Below the pieces are notes generated by a model, which searched no databases, was not told the DNA's origin, and saw only the letters and a program-made list of their open reading frames with translations. From an uncultured Verrucomicrobiae bacterium (GTDB lineage Bacteria; Verrucomicrobiota; Verrucomicrobiia; Limisphaerales; UBA1100): 64,000 nucleotides of DNA. A program made the translations under genes and the position numbers. The DNA lies in NCBI GenBank assembly GCA_937775205.1, contig CALKBX010000023.1, positions 21,946 through 85,945 on the forward strand. The letters run 5' to 3'. This document shows, piece by piece, positions 26,326 to 35,909 of this stretch (positions are counted from its first letter, which is position 1; each line of letters opens with the position of its first letter).

Positions 26326-27750
26326 ATGCAGACAGTCACTGACATCAACCGGCGCGCATTCATTGGTCGTTCGGGTTTGGGTCTTGGCGCGGTGGCGCTA
26401 TCTTCACTGTCGGCGCTCGGGGCAGGCCGCGATTTGGAACGGTGGTCCGGCGTGGTGCGGCCGTTGCATCATGCGGCGAAGGTGAAGCGCGTCATTTATC
26501 TTTATATGTCCGGTGGGCCTTCGCATTTGGAGACGTTTGATGCAAACAAGCCGGAGCTGGTGAAGATGAATGGCCAGCCGATGCCGGCGGAGTTTACGAA
26601 GGGGCAATCGATCGCGCAGTTGCAGAACAGTCGGCTCACGTGTTTGCGCCCGCAGTTTCCTTTCAAAAAATACGGGCAAAGCGGCACGGAAATGACGTCG
26701 CTCTTTCCCCATCTCACGAAGCACGTGGATGAGTTGGCGGTCATCCGATCGATGCACACTGACGCCATCAACCACGATCCCGCCAACACCTTGATGAACA
26801 CCGGCACCACCATCAGCGGCCGGCCGAGCATGGGGTCGTGGATCCAATACGGGCTCGGCAGCGAGGCAGAAGATTTGCCGGGGTTCGTGGTGCTCAGCTC
26901 GCATGCCGGGCGGAGTCCACAGCCAATTTCCACGCGCATGTGGCACAGCGGATTTTTGCCGAGCCAGTTTCAGGGCATCCAACTGCGGTCCACCGGCGAC
27001 CCCGTGATGTACGTGCGCCGCCCCGGCGGCGTGGATGCCGGCCGCCAGCGCGATGTGGTCGATGCCGTGCAGCAGCTCAACAATTTGCAGTTAGGTACCA
27101 CGCACGATCCCGAAATCACCACGCGCATAGCGCAATACGAGATGGCCTTCCGCATGCAAACGAGCGTGCCCGATTTGATGGATGTTTCCAAAGAGCCGAA
27201 AGAGGTGCTGGGACTCTACGGCTGCAAGCCCGGCGACGGCTCCTTCGGCAGCAACTGCTTGCTCGCACGCCGCTTGGCCGAGCGTGGCGTGCGGTTCATC
27301 CAGCTTTATCATCGCGGCTGGGATCACCACAACGGCATTGTCAACTTCATGAAGAACCACTGCTGCCCGTCGGTGGATCAGGCCATTGCCGGACTCATCA
27401 CCGACCTCAAGCGGCGTGGACTGTTCAAGGACACTCTCATCGTATGGGGCGGCGAATTCGGCCGCACGCCAATGGCGCAAACCAGCAAAGGCAGCGCCGG
27501 TCGCGATCATCATATGAAAGGCTTCAGCCTTTGGCTCGCCGGCGGCGGTGTCAAAGGCGGCGTCACCCACGGCACGACTGACGACCTCGGCTACAACGCC
27601 GAGCAAAACCGCACCCACGTCAACGACCTCCACGCCACGCTGCTGCATCTGCTCGGCATCGACCACACCCGCCTCACCACACGCTTCCAAGGCCGCGACT
27701 TCCGGCTGACGGATGTGGCCGGGAAATTGATTAAGCCGGTGTTGGCGTAG
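26326..27750 (+). CDS. DUF1501 protein (second of tandem pair)
   Basis: 474 residues, ATG immediately after the preceding TGA. Leader INRRAFIGRSGLGLGAVALS. Core: [90 protein letters not shown]. More than half identical to its upstream neighbour by eye, with shared stretches such as NTLMNTGTTISGRPSMGSW, so it arose by tandem duplication of that gene, not of the others in the window. Two DUF1501 products for one PSD1 suggests a heteromeric or specialised pair. Confidence 0.95.
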   Translation: MQTVTDINRRAFIGRSGLGLGAVALSSLSALGAGRDLERWSGVVRPLHHAAKVKRVIYLYMSGGPSHLETFDANKPELVKMNGQPMPAEFTKGQSIAQLQNSRLTCLRPQFPFKKYGQSGTEMTSLFPHLTKHVDELAVIRSMHTDAINHDPANTLMNTGTTISGRPSMGSWIQYGLGSEAEDLPGFVVLSSHAGRSPQPISTRMWHSGFLPSQFQGIQLRSTGDPVMYVRRPGGVDAGRQRDVVDAVQQLNNLQLGTTHDPEITTRIAQYEMAFRMQTSVPDLMDVSKEPKEVLGLYGCKPGDGSFGSNCLLARRLAERGVRFIQLYHRGWDHHNGIVNFMKNHCCPSVDQAIAGLITDLKRRGLFKDTLIVWGGEFGRTPMAQTSKGSAGRDHHMKGFSLWLAGGGVKGGVTHGTTDDLGYNAEQNRTHVNDLHATLLHLLGIDHTRLTTRFQGRDFRLTDVAGKLIKPVLA

Positions 27751-27788
27751 CGGCGGGAGGGACGAGTTCCTCCTTGTCCCATTCTAAT

Positions 27789-27855
27789 TTCACCACAGAG
27801 GCACAGAAGTTTTCTTTTCTAACTTTCTTTGTGAACTCTGTGTCTCTGTGGTGAA
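27789..27855. repeat. Dispersed inverted repeat with CACAGAG arms, copy 1
   Basis: Arms TTCACCACAGAGGCACAGA and its near-complement TCTGTGTCTCTGTGGTGAA, separated by an AT-rich spacer. Same family as 47,386-47,446 and 53,542-53,661. It lies between convergent genes and may act as a terminator-like structure. This kind of repeat is common in the intergenic regions of environmental bacteria. Confidence 0.85.
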
Positions 27856-28611
27856 TTACGATTCATTTTGGGGCGAGGTGGAACTTGCCCCTCCCAGCGC
27901 GTGCATGGCGATGCCGGCGGCTACGGAGGCGTTTAGGGAATTCACTCTGCCGAATTGCGGGATGCCGATGATGTGGTCGGCCATGTTCAAAATAAATTGA
28001 CCGACGGATTTATCTTCGCCGCCAATGACGAGCATTAGCTTTTCCGGCGCGGCGATCCGAACAGTTTCGAGGGTGGCGGTGCCGTTCATATCCAGCGCGG
28101 CGATGGCGTAGCCTTCCTCGGCGGCTTTGCGGGCGTATTGGTTGGCGGAAAATTGCCGGGCGATTTGCATGAACTCCGTAGCGCCGGCGGAGACTTTCAC
28201 GATGGAGGGATACACCTCGGGCACGCCGCGATTGGGGAGGCACACGCCGTTGAAACCAAACACCTCGGCGCTGCGCAAAATGGCACCGACGTTTTGCGGG
28301 TCCTCAATGTTATCGAGCAACAGCAACCGTGGATGCGCCAGCAAATCCTCGAAGGGGGTGTACGGGTAGACCGAAGTATTCAGCACCACTCCTTGATGAT
28401 CGCGACTGGTGGAGAGCTGGATGAGCCGGCCTTTTTCCACCCACTCAATGCGCACGGAATTTTGCTCGAGCAGGCGCACGAGCTTTTGGGTGCGCGGCTT
28501 GTCGCGGGCGGATTGGTTCAGCCACGCGCCATACACCTTGCGCCGCTGCGCGCGCAGCACTTCAAAAGCGGGGTTGATACCATAAACATATTCGCGAGTA
28601 ACCTTGGCCAT
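27856..28611 (-). CDS. rlmB: 23S rRNA (guanosine-2'-O-)-methyltransferase RlmB-type (SpoU/TrmH)
   Basis: 251 residues, cytoplasmic. N-terminal substrate-binding part starts REYVYGINPAFEVLRAQRRK and includes STSRDHQGVVL. The SPOUT catalytic domain has the three family motifs: LLLLDNIEDPQNVGAILRSA (motif 1), MLVIGGEDKSVGQ (motif 2) and IPQFGRVNSLNASVAAGIAM (motif 3, with PQFG where PM is usual). Uses S-adenosylmethionine to methylate a ribose 2'-OH, in E. coli at G2251 of 23S rRNA; TrmH-like tRNA targets cannot be fully excluded. Confidence 0.9.
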   Translation of the reverse strand: MAKVTREYVYGINPAFEVLRAQRRKVYGAWLNQSARDKPRTQKLVRLLEQNSVRIEWVEKGRLIQLSTSRDHQGVVLNTSVYPYTPFEDLLAHPRLLLLDNIEDPQNVGAILRSAEVFGFNGVCLPNRGVPEVYPSIVKVSAGATEFMQIARQFSANQYARKAAEEGYAIAALDMNGTATLETVRIAAPEKLMLVIGGEDKSVGQFILNMADHIIGIPQFGRVNSLNASVAAGIAMHALGGASSTSPQNES

Positions 28612-28649
28612 GGGCGGGGAGACTAGGGCACGCCGCAGCTCGGAGCACG

Positions 28650-28680
28650 AAAAAACCCCGCAGCAGTTTTGCCGCGGGGC
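28650..28680 (-). terminator. Rho-independent terminator of the gene at 28,703-29,017
   Basis: GC-rich stem (CCCCGCGGC against GCTGCGGGG) followed on the minus strand by six T. It lies 22 bp past the stop of the upstream gene and separates it from rlmB. Confidence 0.88.
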
Positions 28681-28702
28681 TGATTGAGAGAAGCAACTCG
28701 AG

Positions 28703-29017
28703 TTACTTATCCTTGTTCTCGGTCAGCTTAGCCACGGTGAGCTTGTCGCCGTCGAGTTTACCGGTCACCTTTACGTCCACCGAAGAATTCGGCTTGCAGA
28801 TGCGGCCGTGCTTAACGGATTTCGCACCATCACCGGTCAGAAAAGCAATCGCTTCTTTGCCGTCCTTGCCTTTGTACACGAGCGCGGGGCCACATTTTTT
28901 GGCCTTCTTCAGCGTGCATTTCTGGCATTGGAGTTTGCCTTCGAGTGTGGTCTCACCGGCGAACGCGACAGTCGCGCTCAGCCCGAGAGCCAATGCAGTC
29001 ATTTTGATGTATTTCAT
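28703..29017 (-). CDS. Small exported cysteine-containing protein (DUF6370-like)
   Basis: 104 residues. Signal peptide ends near residue 20 (ATVAFAG). The mature part, TLEGKLQCQKCTLKKAKKCG with ALVYKGKDGKEAIAFLTG and GRICKPNSSVDVKVTGKLDG, has a CxxC pair plus further Cys and a small beta-barrel-like strand pattern. It resembles the DUF6370 family of short secreted proteins; the metal or redox role is not known. Own terminator directly behind it, so a single-gene unit. Confidence 0.7.
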   Translation of the reverse strand: MKYIKMTALALGLSATVAFAGETTLEGKLQCQKCTLKKAKKCGPALVYKGKDGKEAIAFLTGDGAKSVKHGRICKPNSSVDVKVTGKLDGDKLTVAKLTENKDK

Positions 29018-29192
29018 AGCTATGTATTTTTTAACGCAATTGTCCTAGGGCGTTAATCCTCGGACGCACCGAATATAGCTCAAATTCACCTTTTGGCAAG
29101 TTTTGACAGGAAAAATTTTCTCTGGTTCAGGAGATGAGGGCTTGCATCGCACACATTTGAGCGGTTGAATTCGGCGGTTTTAACATAATCCC

Positions 29193-29534
29193 ATGAAACT
29201 CACTATTTGCACCCTATTGTTCGTCGGCTTCTGCATGACGATGGTTCAGTCCGCCCCGGTAGCCGACAAAGTTACGCACGAACAGATCGAGGAAGTAATG
29301 AAGAAAGGCTTCAAGGCCAAGCTTCAGGATGATCTGGCTGCCAATAAGGAGGTGCTCGCCAAGTACGCCGCCTGGCTAGCTGAGTACAAGCCGCCGAAAG
29401 GAGATGCAGAAAGCTGGAAGAAGAAAACCGGAGCCATTGTTGCCGCCATCAAGGCCGACAATCAGGCGGCCTTGAAGAAAGCCGTCAACTGCAAGGCTTG
29501 TCACAACGTGCACAAGAAGAAGTCTTCCAAGTAA
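29193..29534 (+). CDS. Small periplasmic monoheme cytochrome with C-terminal CxxCH
   Basis: 113 residues with signal peptide ending about residue 20 (VQSAPVA). Helix-rich mature chain and one heme site C100-K-A-C103-H104 close to the C-terminus, the layout of cytochrome c'-like proteins, where the heme attaches to the last helix. The usual length of that family is somewhat larger (about 130-150 residues mature), so this is a short member or a convergent one. The lysine-rich tail HKKKSSK is unusual. Terminator directly behind it. Confidence 0.75.
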   Translation: MKLTICTLLFVGFCMTMVQSAPVADKVTHEQIEEVMKKGFKAKLQDDLAANKEVLAKYAAWLAEYKPPKGDAESWKKKTGAIVAAIKADNQAALKKAVNCKACHNVHKKKSSK

Positions 29535-29548
29535 ATTTATTTCTCAAG

Positions 29549-29576
29549 ACGCCGGCTTTAACGCCGGCGTTTTTTT
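29549..29576 (+). terminator. Rho-independent terminator of the monoheme cytochrome gene
   Basis: Stem ACGCCGGC / GCCGGCGT with a six-base loop and a T-run of seven, 15 bp beyond the stop codon. Confidence 0.92.
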
Positions 29577-29616
29577 ATGCCCCCATTGCGCCTAAGAACA
29601 TAAAATGCACATGCAT

Positions 29617-30765
29617 TCAGGCCAGCTTCCAATGGGCCTGACGCAGCACGGCAAGCGAATCCCCTGCGAGTTTTTCGTACCACACCGTCACCAACGAGCC
29701 GTCCTCAATCTGTACCGTGGACGGATAACCGAGATCGTGTCCCGCTCCATCGCCGGAGACAATGATGGGGCCACTCCACGTCTTGCCGTGGTCGGCGCTG
29801 ACGCGGGCTTGGTTACCGTAGGGTTTACTTCGATGACCATAACTCATCAATAGCCGCCCGTCTTTCAAGCGCAACAAGTGTGAGGGCAATCCCCACACGC
29901 CGATGTTATGCGGCTCGCTCCACGTTTTGCCGCCATCTTTAGATTCACTCTGTAACGTTTCGCCGGCGTTCTTTTTATTATGGTTCCGGATGTGCGCGAT
30001 GAGATCACCGTTGGTCGCCTCCACTGCGTGCAGCTCGTGATATTGTTTTGGGTCATCGCCCTTGCGCGTGGGGATTTGCGCGAGGCGTTGCCATGACTGA
30101 CCGTCATCCTTCGATTCGCACACGCCAACCCATGTTTTTTCGCGCCACAAATTTTTCCCGGCGTACAGCAAGCGGCCATCCTTCAAATCCATCGGGCCGT
30201 GCGGGCTGTTTACTAGAGAGTCATAGCGTGGGCTCCACGTCACGCCACCGTCGGTGCTGCGGATCATCCATGTGCCCAGCTCCTTTTTGCGCGCGGCGGC
30301 GGGCACACGATTGTGCGCGGCTAACCAGCGCGCACGTTTTTCCTCAGGCCATTTCTTATGGGAGCCTTTCTTGAGATAATATTCATCGTAGGCGTTGGAG
30401 GTAAACGTGGTGGCGAGCAATGTGCCCTTGGCAGTTTCCAGCACACCGGCGTCGCGATCATCAATGGGGCTGTCCAGCAACACGCGCGGGAAGCTCCAGG
30501 TCTTGCCGTCGTCGCTTGAACGCATCAGTTCCACCTGCCCGAAGGGGCACACGTGTGACTCGCGGCCGCCCGAACACACTAGGAGCAGTTCGCCATTCTT
30601 GCGGCGCGCCAGCGTGGGCCAGCCGTGGTAATGGTTGGGGCGCAGGCTGATGACGCGGGTATTGGTAATCTTCGCCTTGGGCGATGCGGCGCGGGTGATG
30701 AAAGGAAAAGCGAGGCTGGCTCCGGCAAGGGTGCCGAGCATTTGGCGGCGGGAGAGCGTGGTCAT
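29617..30765 (-). CDS. Sialidase-like BNR-repeat protein with twin-arginine leader
   Basis: 382 residues from the ATG at 30765; 35 further upstream codons lack coding character. Leader [20 protein letters not shown]. The six-bladed propeller fold is marked by five Asp-boxes: [50 protein letters not shown]. The family includes exo-alpha-sialidases and rhamnogalacturonan-type lyases. [21 protein letters not shown] beginning supplies the first arginine usual for a sialidase-like site, but the full Arg triad cannot be confirmed. Divergent from the LVIVD lipoprotein gene. Confidence 0.85.
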   Translation of the reverse strand: MTTLSRRQMLGTLAGASLAFPFITRAASPKAKITNTRVISLRPNHYHGWPTLARRKNGELLLVCSGGRESHVCPFGQVELMRSSDDGKTWSFPRVLLDSPIDDRDAGVLETAKGTLLATTFTSNAYDEYYLKKGSHKKWPEEKRARWLAAHNRVPAAARKKELGTWMIRSTDGGVTWSPRYDSLVNSPHGPMDLKDGRLLYAGKNLWREKTWVGVCESKDDGQSWQRLAQIPTRKGDDPKQYHELHAVEATNGDLIAHIRNHNKKNAGETLQSESKDGGKTWSEPHNIGVWGLPSHLLRLKDGRLLMSYGHRSKPYGNQARVSADHGKTWSGPIIVSGDGAGHDLGYPSTVQIEDGSLVTVWYEKLAGDSLAVLRQAHWKLA

Positions 30766-30859
30766 GGGCCCCGAGTCTGCCGTAATCCTACATACAAACA
30801 AGCCTGCAACATCGGCTAGTGGAGTGACAAGGGCCCGGGGTGCGAGTAAGATTTTCCGC

Positions 30860-33115
30860 ATGAAACTCATCTACTGCCTTGCCCTGTTGTCCTTTGCCCT
30901 GCTGATTGGCTGCGGGAAGACAGCTCCGGAACCAACCAAGGCCACGCTGACGCTTGGAATGCAAGCAGCCAAGAAGGCATATGATGAAGGCCGGTATGCG
31001 GATGCGGTGCGGGCGTACACTGCTGAGTTGGCGACCGAGGAGGCCAAGGACGCGCCGAACACGGTTTCCATCCGGTTCGAGAACGAACTGCATCCGACGG
31101 CAGATGCCGGGATCGGGCCGGGGATGGATGTTGCCCGCGACGGGAAGCATTTGTTCATGCTCCAGGGACGGAATCTGGCGATTCTCTCGGTGAAGGATCC
31201 AGGGAAGCCAGAATTGGTCGGAAAACTGAAGAACGTCGGGAACCTTCGGCAGATTGTCGTTCGTGATGACGTCGCCTACATCACGGCTCGGGCGGACGGC
31301 CTGTTCGTCATTGATGTTTCGGATCGGACGGCCCCGAAACTGTTGTCTCACTACGATACCACTGAATTCGCCACCGGGATCGCGGTGCAAGGCCGGTTCG
31401 CGTTCGTTGCCCAGCGCTGGTTCGGCGTGGAGATCATCGACATCTCCAACCCCGCGAAGTTGCGCCATGTCTCTGTGGTGCGAGTCGGCGAGGCCCAGTC
31501 GTGCGTGGTTTCCGACGGTTACCTCTACGCCGGCGCCTGGGAAGAATGCCGCGTCGCGATTTGTGACGTTCGCAATCCCGCCAAGCCGAGACAGGTCGCC
31601 GAAGTCGAACTCAATGGCCGGGGCGACGGCCTGTGCGTGGAGAACGGAATTCTCTATGCGGCCTACGGACACCATCAACCGGGCGCGGAGCTTTCGCTGG
31701 ATGATCCGCGCTACGGCAATGGCAACGGGATGGATATCTTCGATGTGTCGGATCCCGCCCAGCCGAAGCAGTTGTCCCGGGTTCAATTCGCCTGGCGGTA
31801 CTATGGCGGTTGGCCTGATACCTGGCGGGTGAAACTTTCCTTCCCTTACGCCTATCTCTATCACACGCACAACGGAGTTTTCATCCTGGACGTTTCCAAT
31901 CCGAAGCAACCGAAGGAACTGGCACAGATTCGGATTCCTCGTTTTCCGGGAGAGAAAGGTTTTCGCAAGTTCAAGACCGAGGACAAATCTGGAACCCGGC
32001 CCAAGGTCATTCCCTTCGACCCGGAAAAGGTCAGCTACAGTCCCGTTTGCGGCTTGGAGACCGTCGATGGCCATATGTATTTCACGGGTCTCGACACGGA
32101 CCTGCATGTCTTTAAGAACAATGAATTCGTCCGGGCGATTTCGGATGGAGACGACGATGCCGGGAAACTGAAAGCCCGCGGCGATTTCCATGACTTCAAG
32201 GCGCTTGAACCGTTCGGGCTGAAGAACCTGAGCGCCTATCGGCCGGGCGGACAGGTTTACGCGGCGGTGGCGCATGACGGATATGTTTATGCCGCGTGCG
32301 GGTCTGCCGGGATTCATGTTTTGGACGAGGAGTTGGGCCTGCTGAAGCAGTATCCGACCGCCGGTTTTGCAATGGACGTGTGGGTGCTCGGAAAGAAGCT
32401 GTATGCCGCTCAGGGCGCTGAAGGTCTGGTGTGCTACGAAGTGGACGGCCCGGAGCTCAAGCGAGTGAACTCGTATGAGACGAATCGGGCGATCCGGCAG
32501 GTGCGCGTCGCGCCGAATGGCCGATACGCGGTCGTTCATGCCGGCGGAGGAGGCTACGAGATTCTTGATGTATCCGGCGGGAACGAGATCAAACGGACGA
32601 AACAGGTAATCGGTTGGGGGGGGCTGGTGTATTACCGGCAACTCTGCAACGGGTTCATCGACGAGCGGTATATCTGCGGGACCTGGTGCGCGGGCCGCAC
32701 CTTCATGTCCGATCTGGGCGGAGACGAACCCGCGGAGCTGCCGGACCCGCTGGGACTCCTGCCGGACATGAAAGAGGGTGGTTATGCTGCCTCTGGCAAA
32801 TACGCACTGGTCACCCGCGATGGGGGATACTCCTTCTACCAGCCGCTGCGAGAGGGCGAATACGATTTCGATCTGCCCGTCCACCGGATTCCGGACGGTC
32901 CGGCTTTCCGTGGCAAACCAACGGTTCGGGGCAATATCCTGGTCGCGTGCAATCGTATCGACGGGGCCGTAACGGTCGTCGACATCACGGATTTGAAAGC
33001 GCCGAAACTGGTGCGCCAGTTCAAGATCAGTGGTAATCCCGACCTGGCCTTTATCGGCGACGGGTATGTCATGATTCCAGCCGGTCGCCAGGGACTGATC
33101 AAATTTGATCTGTGA
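30860..33115 (+). CDS. LVIVD-repeat beta-propeller lipoprotein
   Basis: 751 residues from the ATG at 30860, opening [20 protein letters not shown] (lipidated Cys 19). A single TPR-like helix pair follows ([20 protein letters not shown]), then many LVIVD-type blades: [77 protein letters not shown], and the last, [19 protein letters not shown] large extracellular propeller with no catalytic motif seen, probably a binding or scaffold protein. The stop TGA (33,113-33,115) is followed in the same frame by the remnant of another gene. Confidence 0.88.
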   Translation: MKLIYCLALLSFALLIGCGKTAPEPTKATLTLGMQAAKKAYDEGRYADAVRAYTAELATEEAKDAPNTVSIRFENELHPTADAGIGPGMDVARDGKHLFMLQGRNLAILSVKDPGKPELVGKLKNVGNLRQIVVRDDVAYITARADGLFVIDVSDRTAPKLLSHYDTTEFATGIAVQGRFAFVAQRWFGVEIIDISNPAKLRHVSVVRVGEAQSCVVSDGYLYAGAWEECRVAICDVRNPAKPRQVAEVELNGRGDGLCVENGILYAAYGHHQPGAELSLDDPRYGNGNGMDIFDVSDPAQPKQLSRVQFAWRYYGGWPDTWRVKLSFPYAYLYHTHNGVFILDVSNPKQPKELAQIRIPRFPGEKGFRKFKTEDKSGTRPKVIPFDPEKVSYSPVCGLETVDGHMYFTGLDTDLHVFKNNEFVRAISDGDDDAGKLKARGDFHDFKALEPFGLKNLSAYRPGGQVYAAVAHDGYVYAACGSAGIHVLDEELGLLKQYPTAGFAMDVWVLGKKLYAAQGAEGLVCYEVDGPELKRVNSYETNRAIRQVRVAPNGRYAVVHAGGGGYEILDVSGGNEIKRTKQVIGWGGLVYYRQLCNGFIDERYICGTWCAGRTFMSDLGGDEPAELPDPLGLLPDMKEGGYAASGKYALVTRDGGYSFYQPLREGEYDFDLPVHRIPDGPAFRGKPTVRGNILVACNRIDGAVTVVDITDLKAPKLVRQFKISGNPDLAFIGDGYVMIPAGRQGLIKFDL

Positions 33116-33514
33116 GACAATTACTCGTGGTCGCTCAAGATCGTCCATGCCAAGACGAGGGACACGAAGAACAGGCACTGGAAGCGAGAGGAAGGCATGG
33201 TGAAGATGGAGTTGGCCAAGCGTGGGCGTGAATTGTTAGGCGGTTTCGGTGGATCGGTGGACGTGCGCTACGCCCATGCCCTGATCTTCGCTCCCGCGGG
33301 GATGGAAGACCTGCCCGATTTCGAGGCTTTGGCGCATATTCGAAGCGAACTTGCCAAGAACGGGGCTTGCCCCAGCGTGATGGTTGATTCACCCGCCATC
33401 TTGTGTGGCCCGATGGGAAAGGGAAATGTGATTTGCATAAGCCCGCATCCCGAGTCGAGCGAAGCCCTTTACGGCATTATCCGGAGAGCGGCAATCCACT
33501 TGTTCGAGAAGTAG
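33116..33514 (+). pseudogene. Gene remnant in frame behind the LVIVD stop (amidotransferase-like tail)
   Basis: 132 codons open directly after the LVIVD stop codon, in the same frame: DNYSWSLKIVHAKTRD, then an ATG at 33197 in REEGMVKMELAKRGRELL, and a tail CGPMGKGNVICISPHPESSE followed by YGIIRRAAIHLFEK. The tail pattern (GKG, then SPHPE) resembles the end of class I glutamine-amidotransferase-like or BPL_N-type proteins. No start or N-terminal domain is present, so it is probably the 3' end of a gene whose front was replaced by the LVIVD gene. Translation from 33197 as a 105-residue protein cannot be excluded. Confidence 0.55.
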
Positions 33515-33697
33515 CCGGGGAGGGTTCGCTGTCGGCCCGCGGGTGAAGAGCAAACCGATTCCACCGAAGTGGAGGAGTAATGCTCTCCATCAATCCATAA
33601 AACGGCGGCAGGCCTTCGGGCCTGTTGACCGGTGGTGAGCAAAGGCCGCATGTTCCTCTGCGGCTTCGCGAAGCTGTACTGCCTCGAGGCAAAGCAG

Positions 33698-34250
33698 TTA
33701 CTTCTTCACTGGGATAAACTGCACGGCATCGACGATGACGTATTTGCCCCCGGTGCCATCGGTGCTAATGGTGACGGAACCCTCACGACCTTTCTTGAAT
33801 TCAAAAATTCCGATCGAACGGAATAGCTTGGCGATAGGTGCGGGCTTCGCCCTCATTGATCTTCACCACGGTCTTGCCCTTGGCATGGAGCACGGTGATG
33901 GGCACGTCGTTGGCGCGGCGGATGTTGCTGTTGTGCGCCACACGCACCTCATAGAGGCCGGTGCGCGGGAGGTTGGGAGTGAAAGTGGCGCTCTTTTGCC
34001 CTTTCTTTTCCTTCATGTCGTGAATGTAGCTGGTGCCGACAAAAGGCGGAGTGTGAACGCTATGCTTCCATTCGCCGACAAGCTTGGCCTCGGTGTTGTC
34101 GACCACAATGCCCGGCAGTTTCGATTTATCGAGCACGATGAATTTGATGTTCTCGGGCTTATCGACTTCATCCGGCCGAGGCAGGCGCGGCTCATCGGCA
34201 AAGGTGCCTGTTACAAACACAAACAAACAAAGTGCGTGCGGCAATTTCAT
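33698..34250 (-). CDS. Secreted golvesin-C-like domain protein, with a +1 frameshift near its end
   Basis: Signal peptide MKLPHALCLFVFVTGTFA, then a beta-sandwich of the golvesin/xanthan-lyase C-terminal type: IVVDNTEAKLVGEWKHSVHT, GTSYIHDMKEKKGQ, and LPRTGLYEVRVAHNSNIRRA. As read, the frame ends at 33,801. Removing one base near 33,847 restores the missing last strands, KLFRSIGIFEFKKGREGSVT then TDGTGGKYVIVDAVQFIPVK, ending at 33,698; the restored VIVDAVQF is the hallmark end of this domain. Full length would be about 183 residues. Such domains are usually C-terminal carbohydrate-binding modules; here it is a stand-alone secreted protein. Divergent from the PQQ protein gene. Confidence 0.78.
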
Positions 34251-34328
34251 TGAATAAAAATACCCGTCAAAATGGCAGGCTACAAATCAATTTGCGCTCC
34301 GGCGTTTGACCTATTACCCTAGCGGCAC

Positions 34329-35564
34329 ATGAAACGCATTTTCCTTTTTCTTACGTTAAGTGGTGCACTGACAATATCCGCTGCCCAATGGAGCCAGTTC
34401 CGCGGGCCTAATGGCGCGGGTAAAACGGATGCCAACCTGCCGCTCACGCTGGGTGAGGGGAAGAACGTGAAATGGAAAACGCCAATGGCCGGCAAGGCGT
34501 GGAGTTCCCCGGTGATGTGGGGCAACCAGATTTGGTTCACTAACGCGGAGCCAGACGGCCACAAACTGTGGGCAGTATGCCTCGATGCCGCCACGGGCAA
34601 GGTGCTACACAACAAACTGGTGTTCGAAGTCGCCAAGCCGCAAACCTGCAAGGTGACCATGAACAGCTACGCATCGCCCACGCCGGTGGTGGAAGCAGGG
34701 CGCGTATATGTGAGCTTCGGTGCGCACGGCAACGCTTGCCTGGATACCAAGAACGGAACGGTGATTTGGCAGCGGCAGGATGATGAATTGTATTGCGATC
34801 ACTTCCGTTTACCCGCCAGCTCGCCGATCCTCCATGGCGATACCTTGATTTTACAATTCGATGGTGCGGACAAGCAGTTTGTCGTGGGGCTCAATAAAAA
34901 AGACGGCAAAACCAAATGGCTGCACAAGCGCGCCTTTAACTATGGCACCAATAATCCCGACCGCAAAAAGGGGTACGGCACGCCCGCGCTTATTTCGAAC
35001 GGTGGCCGCCAGCAACTCATCACCCCAGCCGCTGTGGCCACGGAGGCACTGGACCCGGACACCGGGAAACTGCTATGGACCGCCCGCACCGGCGGCATGA
35101 ATGCCAGCGGCCTGCCGCAGTTTGCGCACGGGCTGGTGTTCATCAACAACGGGTCGGGGGCCATGAGTGCCGTTCGCCCCCAAGCCGGTGCCAAAGCCGA
35201 ACTGAATGCCGTGTGGAGCGAGCGGCGCAACATCGCAAAAAAATCGTCTCCGATCATTCATGGCGACCATATTTATATGGTGACCGACAACGGCGTAGCA
35301 ACCTGTCTTGAGGCTAAAACCGGGAAATCCATTTGGAGCGAACGCCTTGATGCAGGCGAGTTTGCCGCCTCACCCATCCTGTGCGGCGATCGCATTTATT
35401 GTTTTAGTATGAACGGCAATGCGGTGGTATTCGCTGCCAAGACGGAATTCAAAATCCTCTCCCGTGGCAAATACGAATCCGGCTTCATGGCCACCCCGGC
35501 CGTAACTGGTAACGCCCTGATTTTGCGAACTAAAACAGCGGTTTATCGGGTGGAAGGCAAATAA
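34329..35564 (+). CDS. Secreted PQQ-like beta-propeller protein (BamB-like fold)
   Basis: 411 residues with a signal peptide ending near residue 19 (ISAAQ). The first motif QWSQFRGPNGAGKTDANLPL is the classic start of the planctomycete/verrucomicrobial PQQ-repeat family. Blades follow: NVKWKTPMAGKAWSSPVMWG, CLDTKNGTVIWQRQDDELYC, ALDPDTGKLLWTARTGGMNA, CLEAKTGKSIWSERLDAGEF. There is no evidence for bound PQQ or dehydrogenase activity; the family is thought to be a structural or binding protein. Unlike the propeller at 18,182-19,351, its blades are strongly diverged. Confidence 0.88.
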   Translation: MKRIFLFLTLSGALTISAAQWSQFRGPNGAGKTDANLPLTLGEGKNVKWKTPMAGKAWSSPVMWGNQIWFTNAEPDGHKLWAVCLDAATGKVLHNKLVFEVAKPQTCKVTMNSYASPTPVVEAGRVYVSFGAHGNACLDTKNGTVIWQRQDDELYCDHFRLPASSPILHGDTLILQFDGADKQFVVGLNKKDGKTKWLHKRAFNYGTNNPDRKKGYGTPALISNGGRQQLITPAAVATEALDPDTGKLLWTARTGGMNASGLPQFAHGLVFINNGSGAMSAVRPQAGAKAELNAVWSERRNIAKKSSPIIHGDHIYMVTDNGVATCLEAKTGKSIWSERLDAGEFAASPILCGDRIYCFSMNGNAVVFAAKTEFKILSRGKYESGFMATPAVTGNALILRTKTAVYRVEGK

Positions 35565-35642
35565 CCGAACTGGGATTCGGAGTTTGATCATTGGGACTTA
35601 TAAAAGGGTTGCGCCTTTTCGTGATGGGGTCACACTCTATCC

Positions 35643-35858
35643 ATGGTTCACATCCCCGAAAAGTCCGTGCATTCGTTGAGCCCCGAATCGCGGCAAACCG
35701 AATTGGGCTTGTTGGATGCGGAGATTGGCACGCTGCGGGCCGACAACAAATCGCTGCGCGCCATCAACCGAATTCTCGAACGTGAGAAGAAAGAATTGGA
35801 GGCCGAGGTGGAAACCTTGCGTGCGGAAGCAAAGAGCGAAAATGACCCGCATATCTAA
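35643..35858 (+). CDS. Short coiled-coil protein, hypothetical
   Basis: 71 residues, no signal peptide. Residues about 17-66 (LGLLDAEIGTLRADNKSLRA then EKKELEAEVETLRAEAKSE) form a leucine-heptad coiled coil. It lies 78 bp behind the PQQ gene and 51 bp ahead of a DUF1501 gene. No family is recognised. Basis is coding-like composition and the heptad pattern. Confidence 0.55.
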   Translation: MVHIPEKSVHSLSPESRQTELGLLDAEIGTLRADNKSLRAINRILEREKKELEAEVETLRAEAKSENDPHI

Positions 35859-35909
35859 ACTTCTTTAAATTTTTGTGCGCCCAGCTGCGTCTGATATACC
35901 TGTGTTGCT

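Noticed and set aside
33113..33115. TGA as selenocysteine codon between the LVIVD gene and the following open frame
   Set aside because: LVIVD proteins normally end at such a point, no SECIS-like hairpin follows, and the tail belongs to another family.
30788..33178. 796-codon minus-strand open frame opposite the LVIVD gene
   Set aside because: Its length follows from the codon bias of the plus-strand gene; the product has no leader or motif, while the plus strand has a clear lipobox and repeats.
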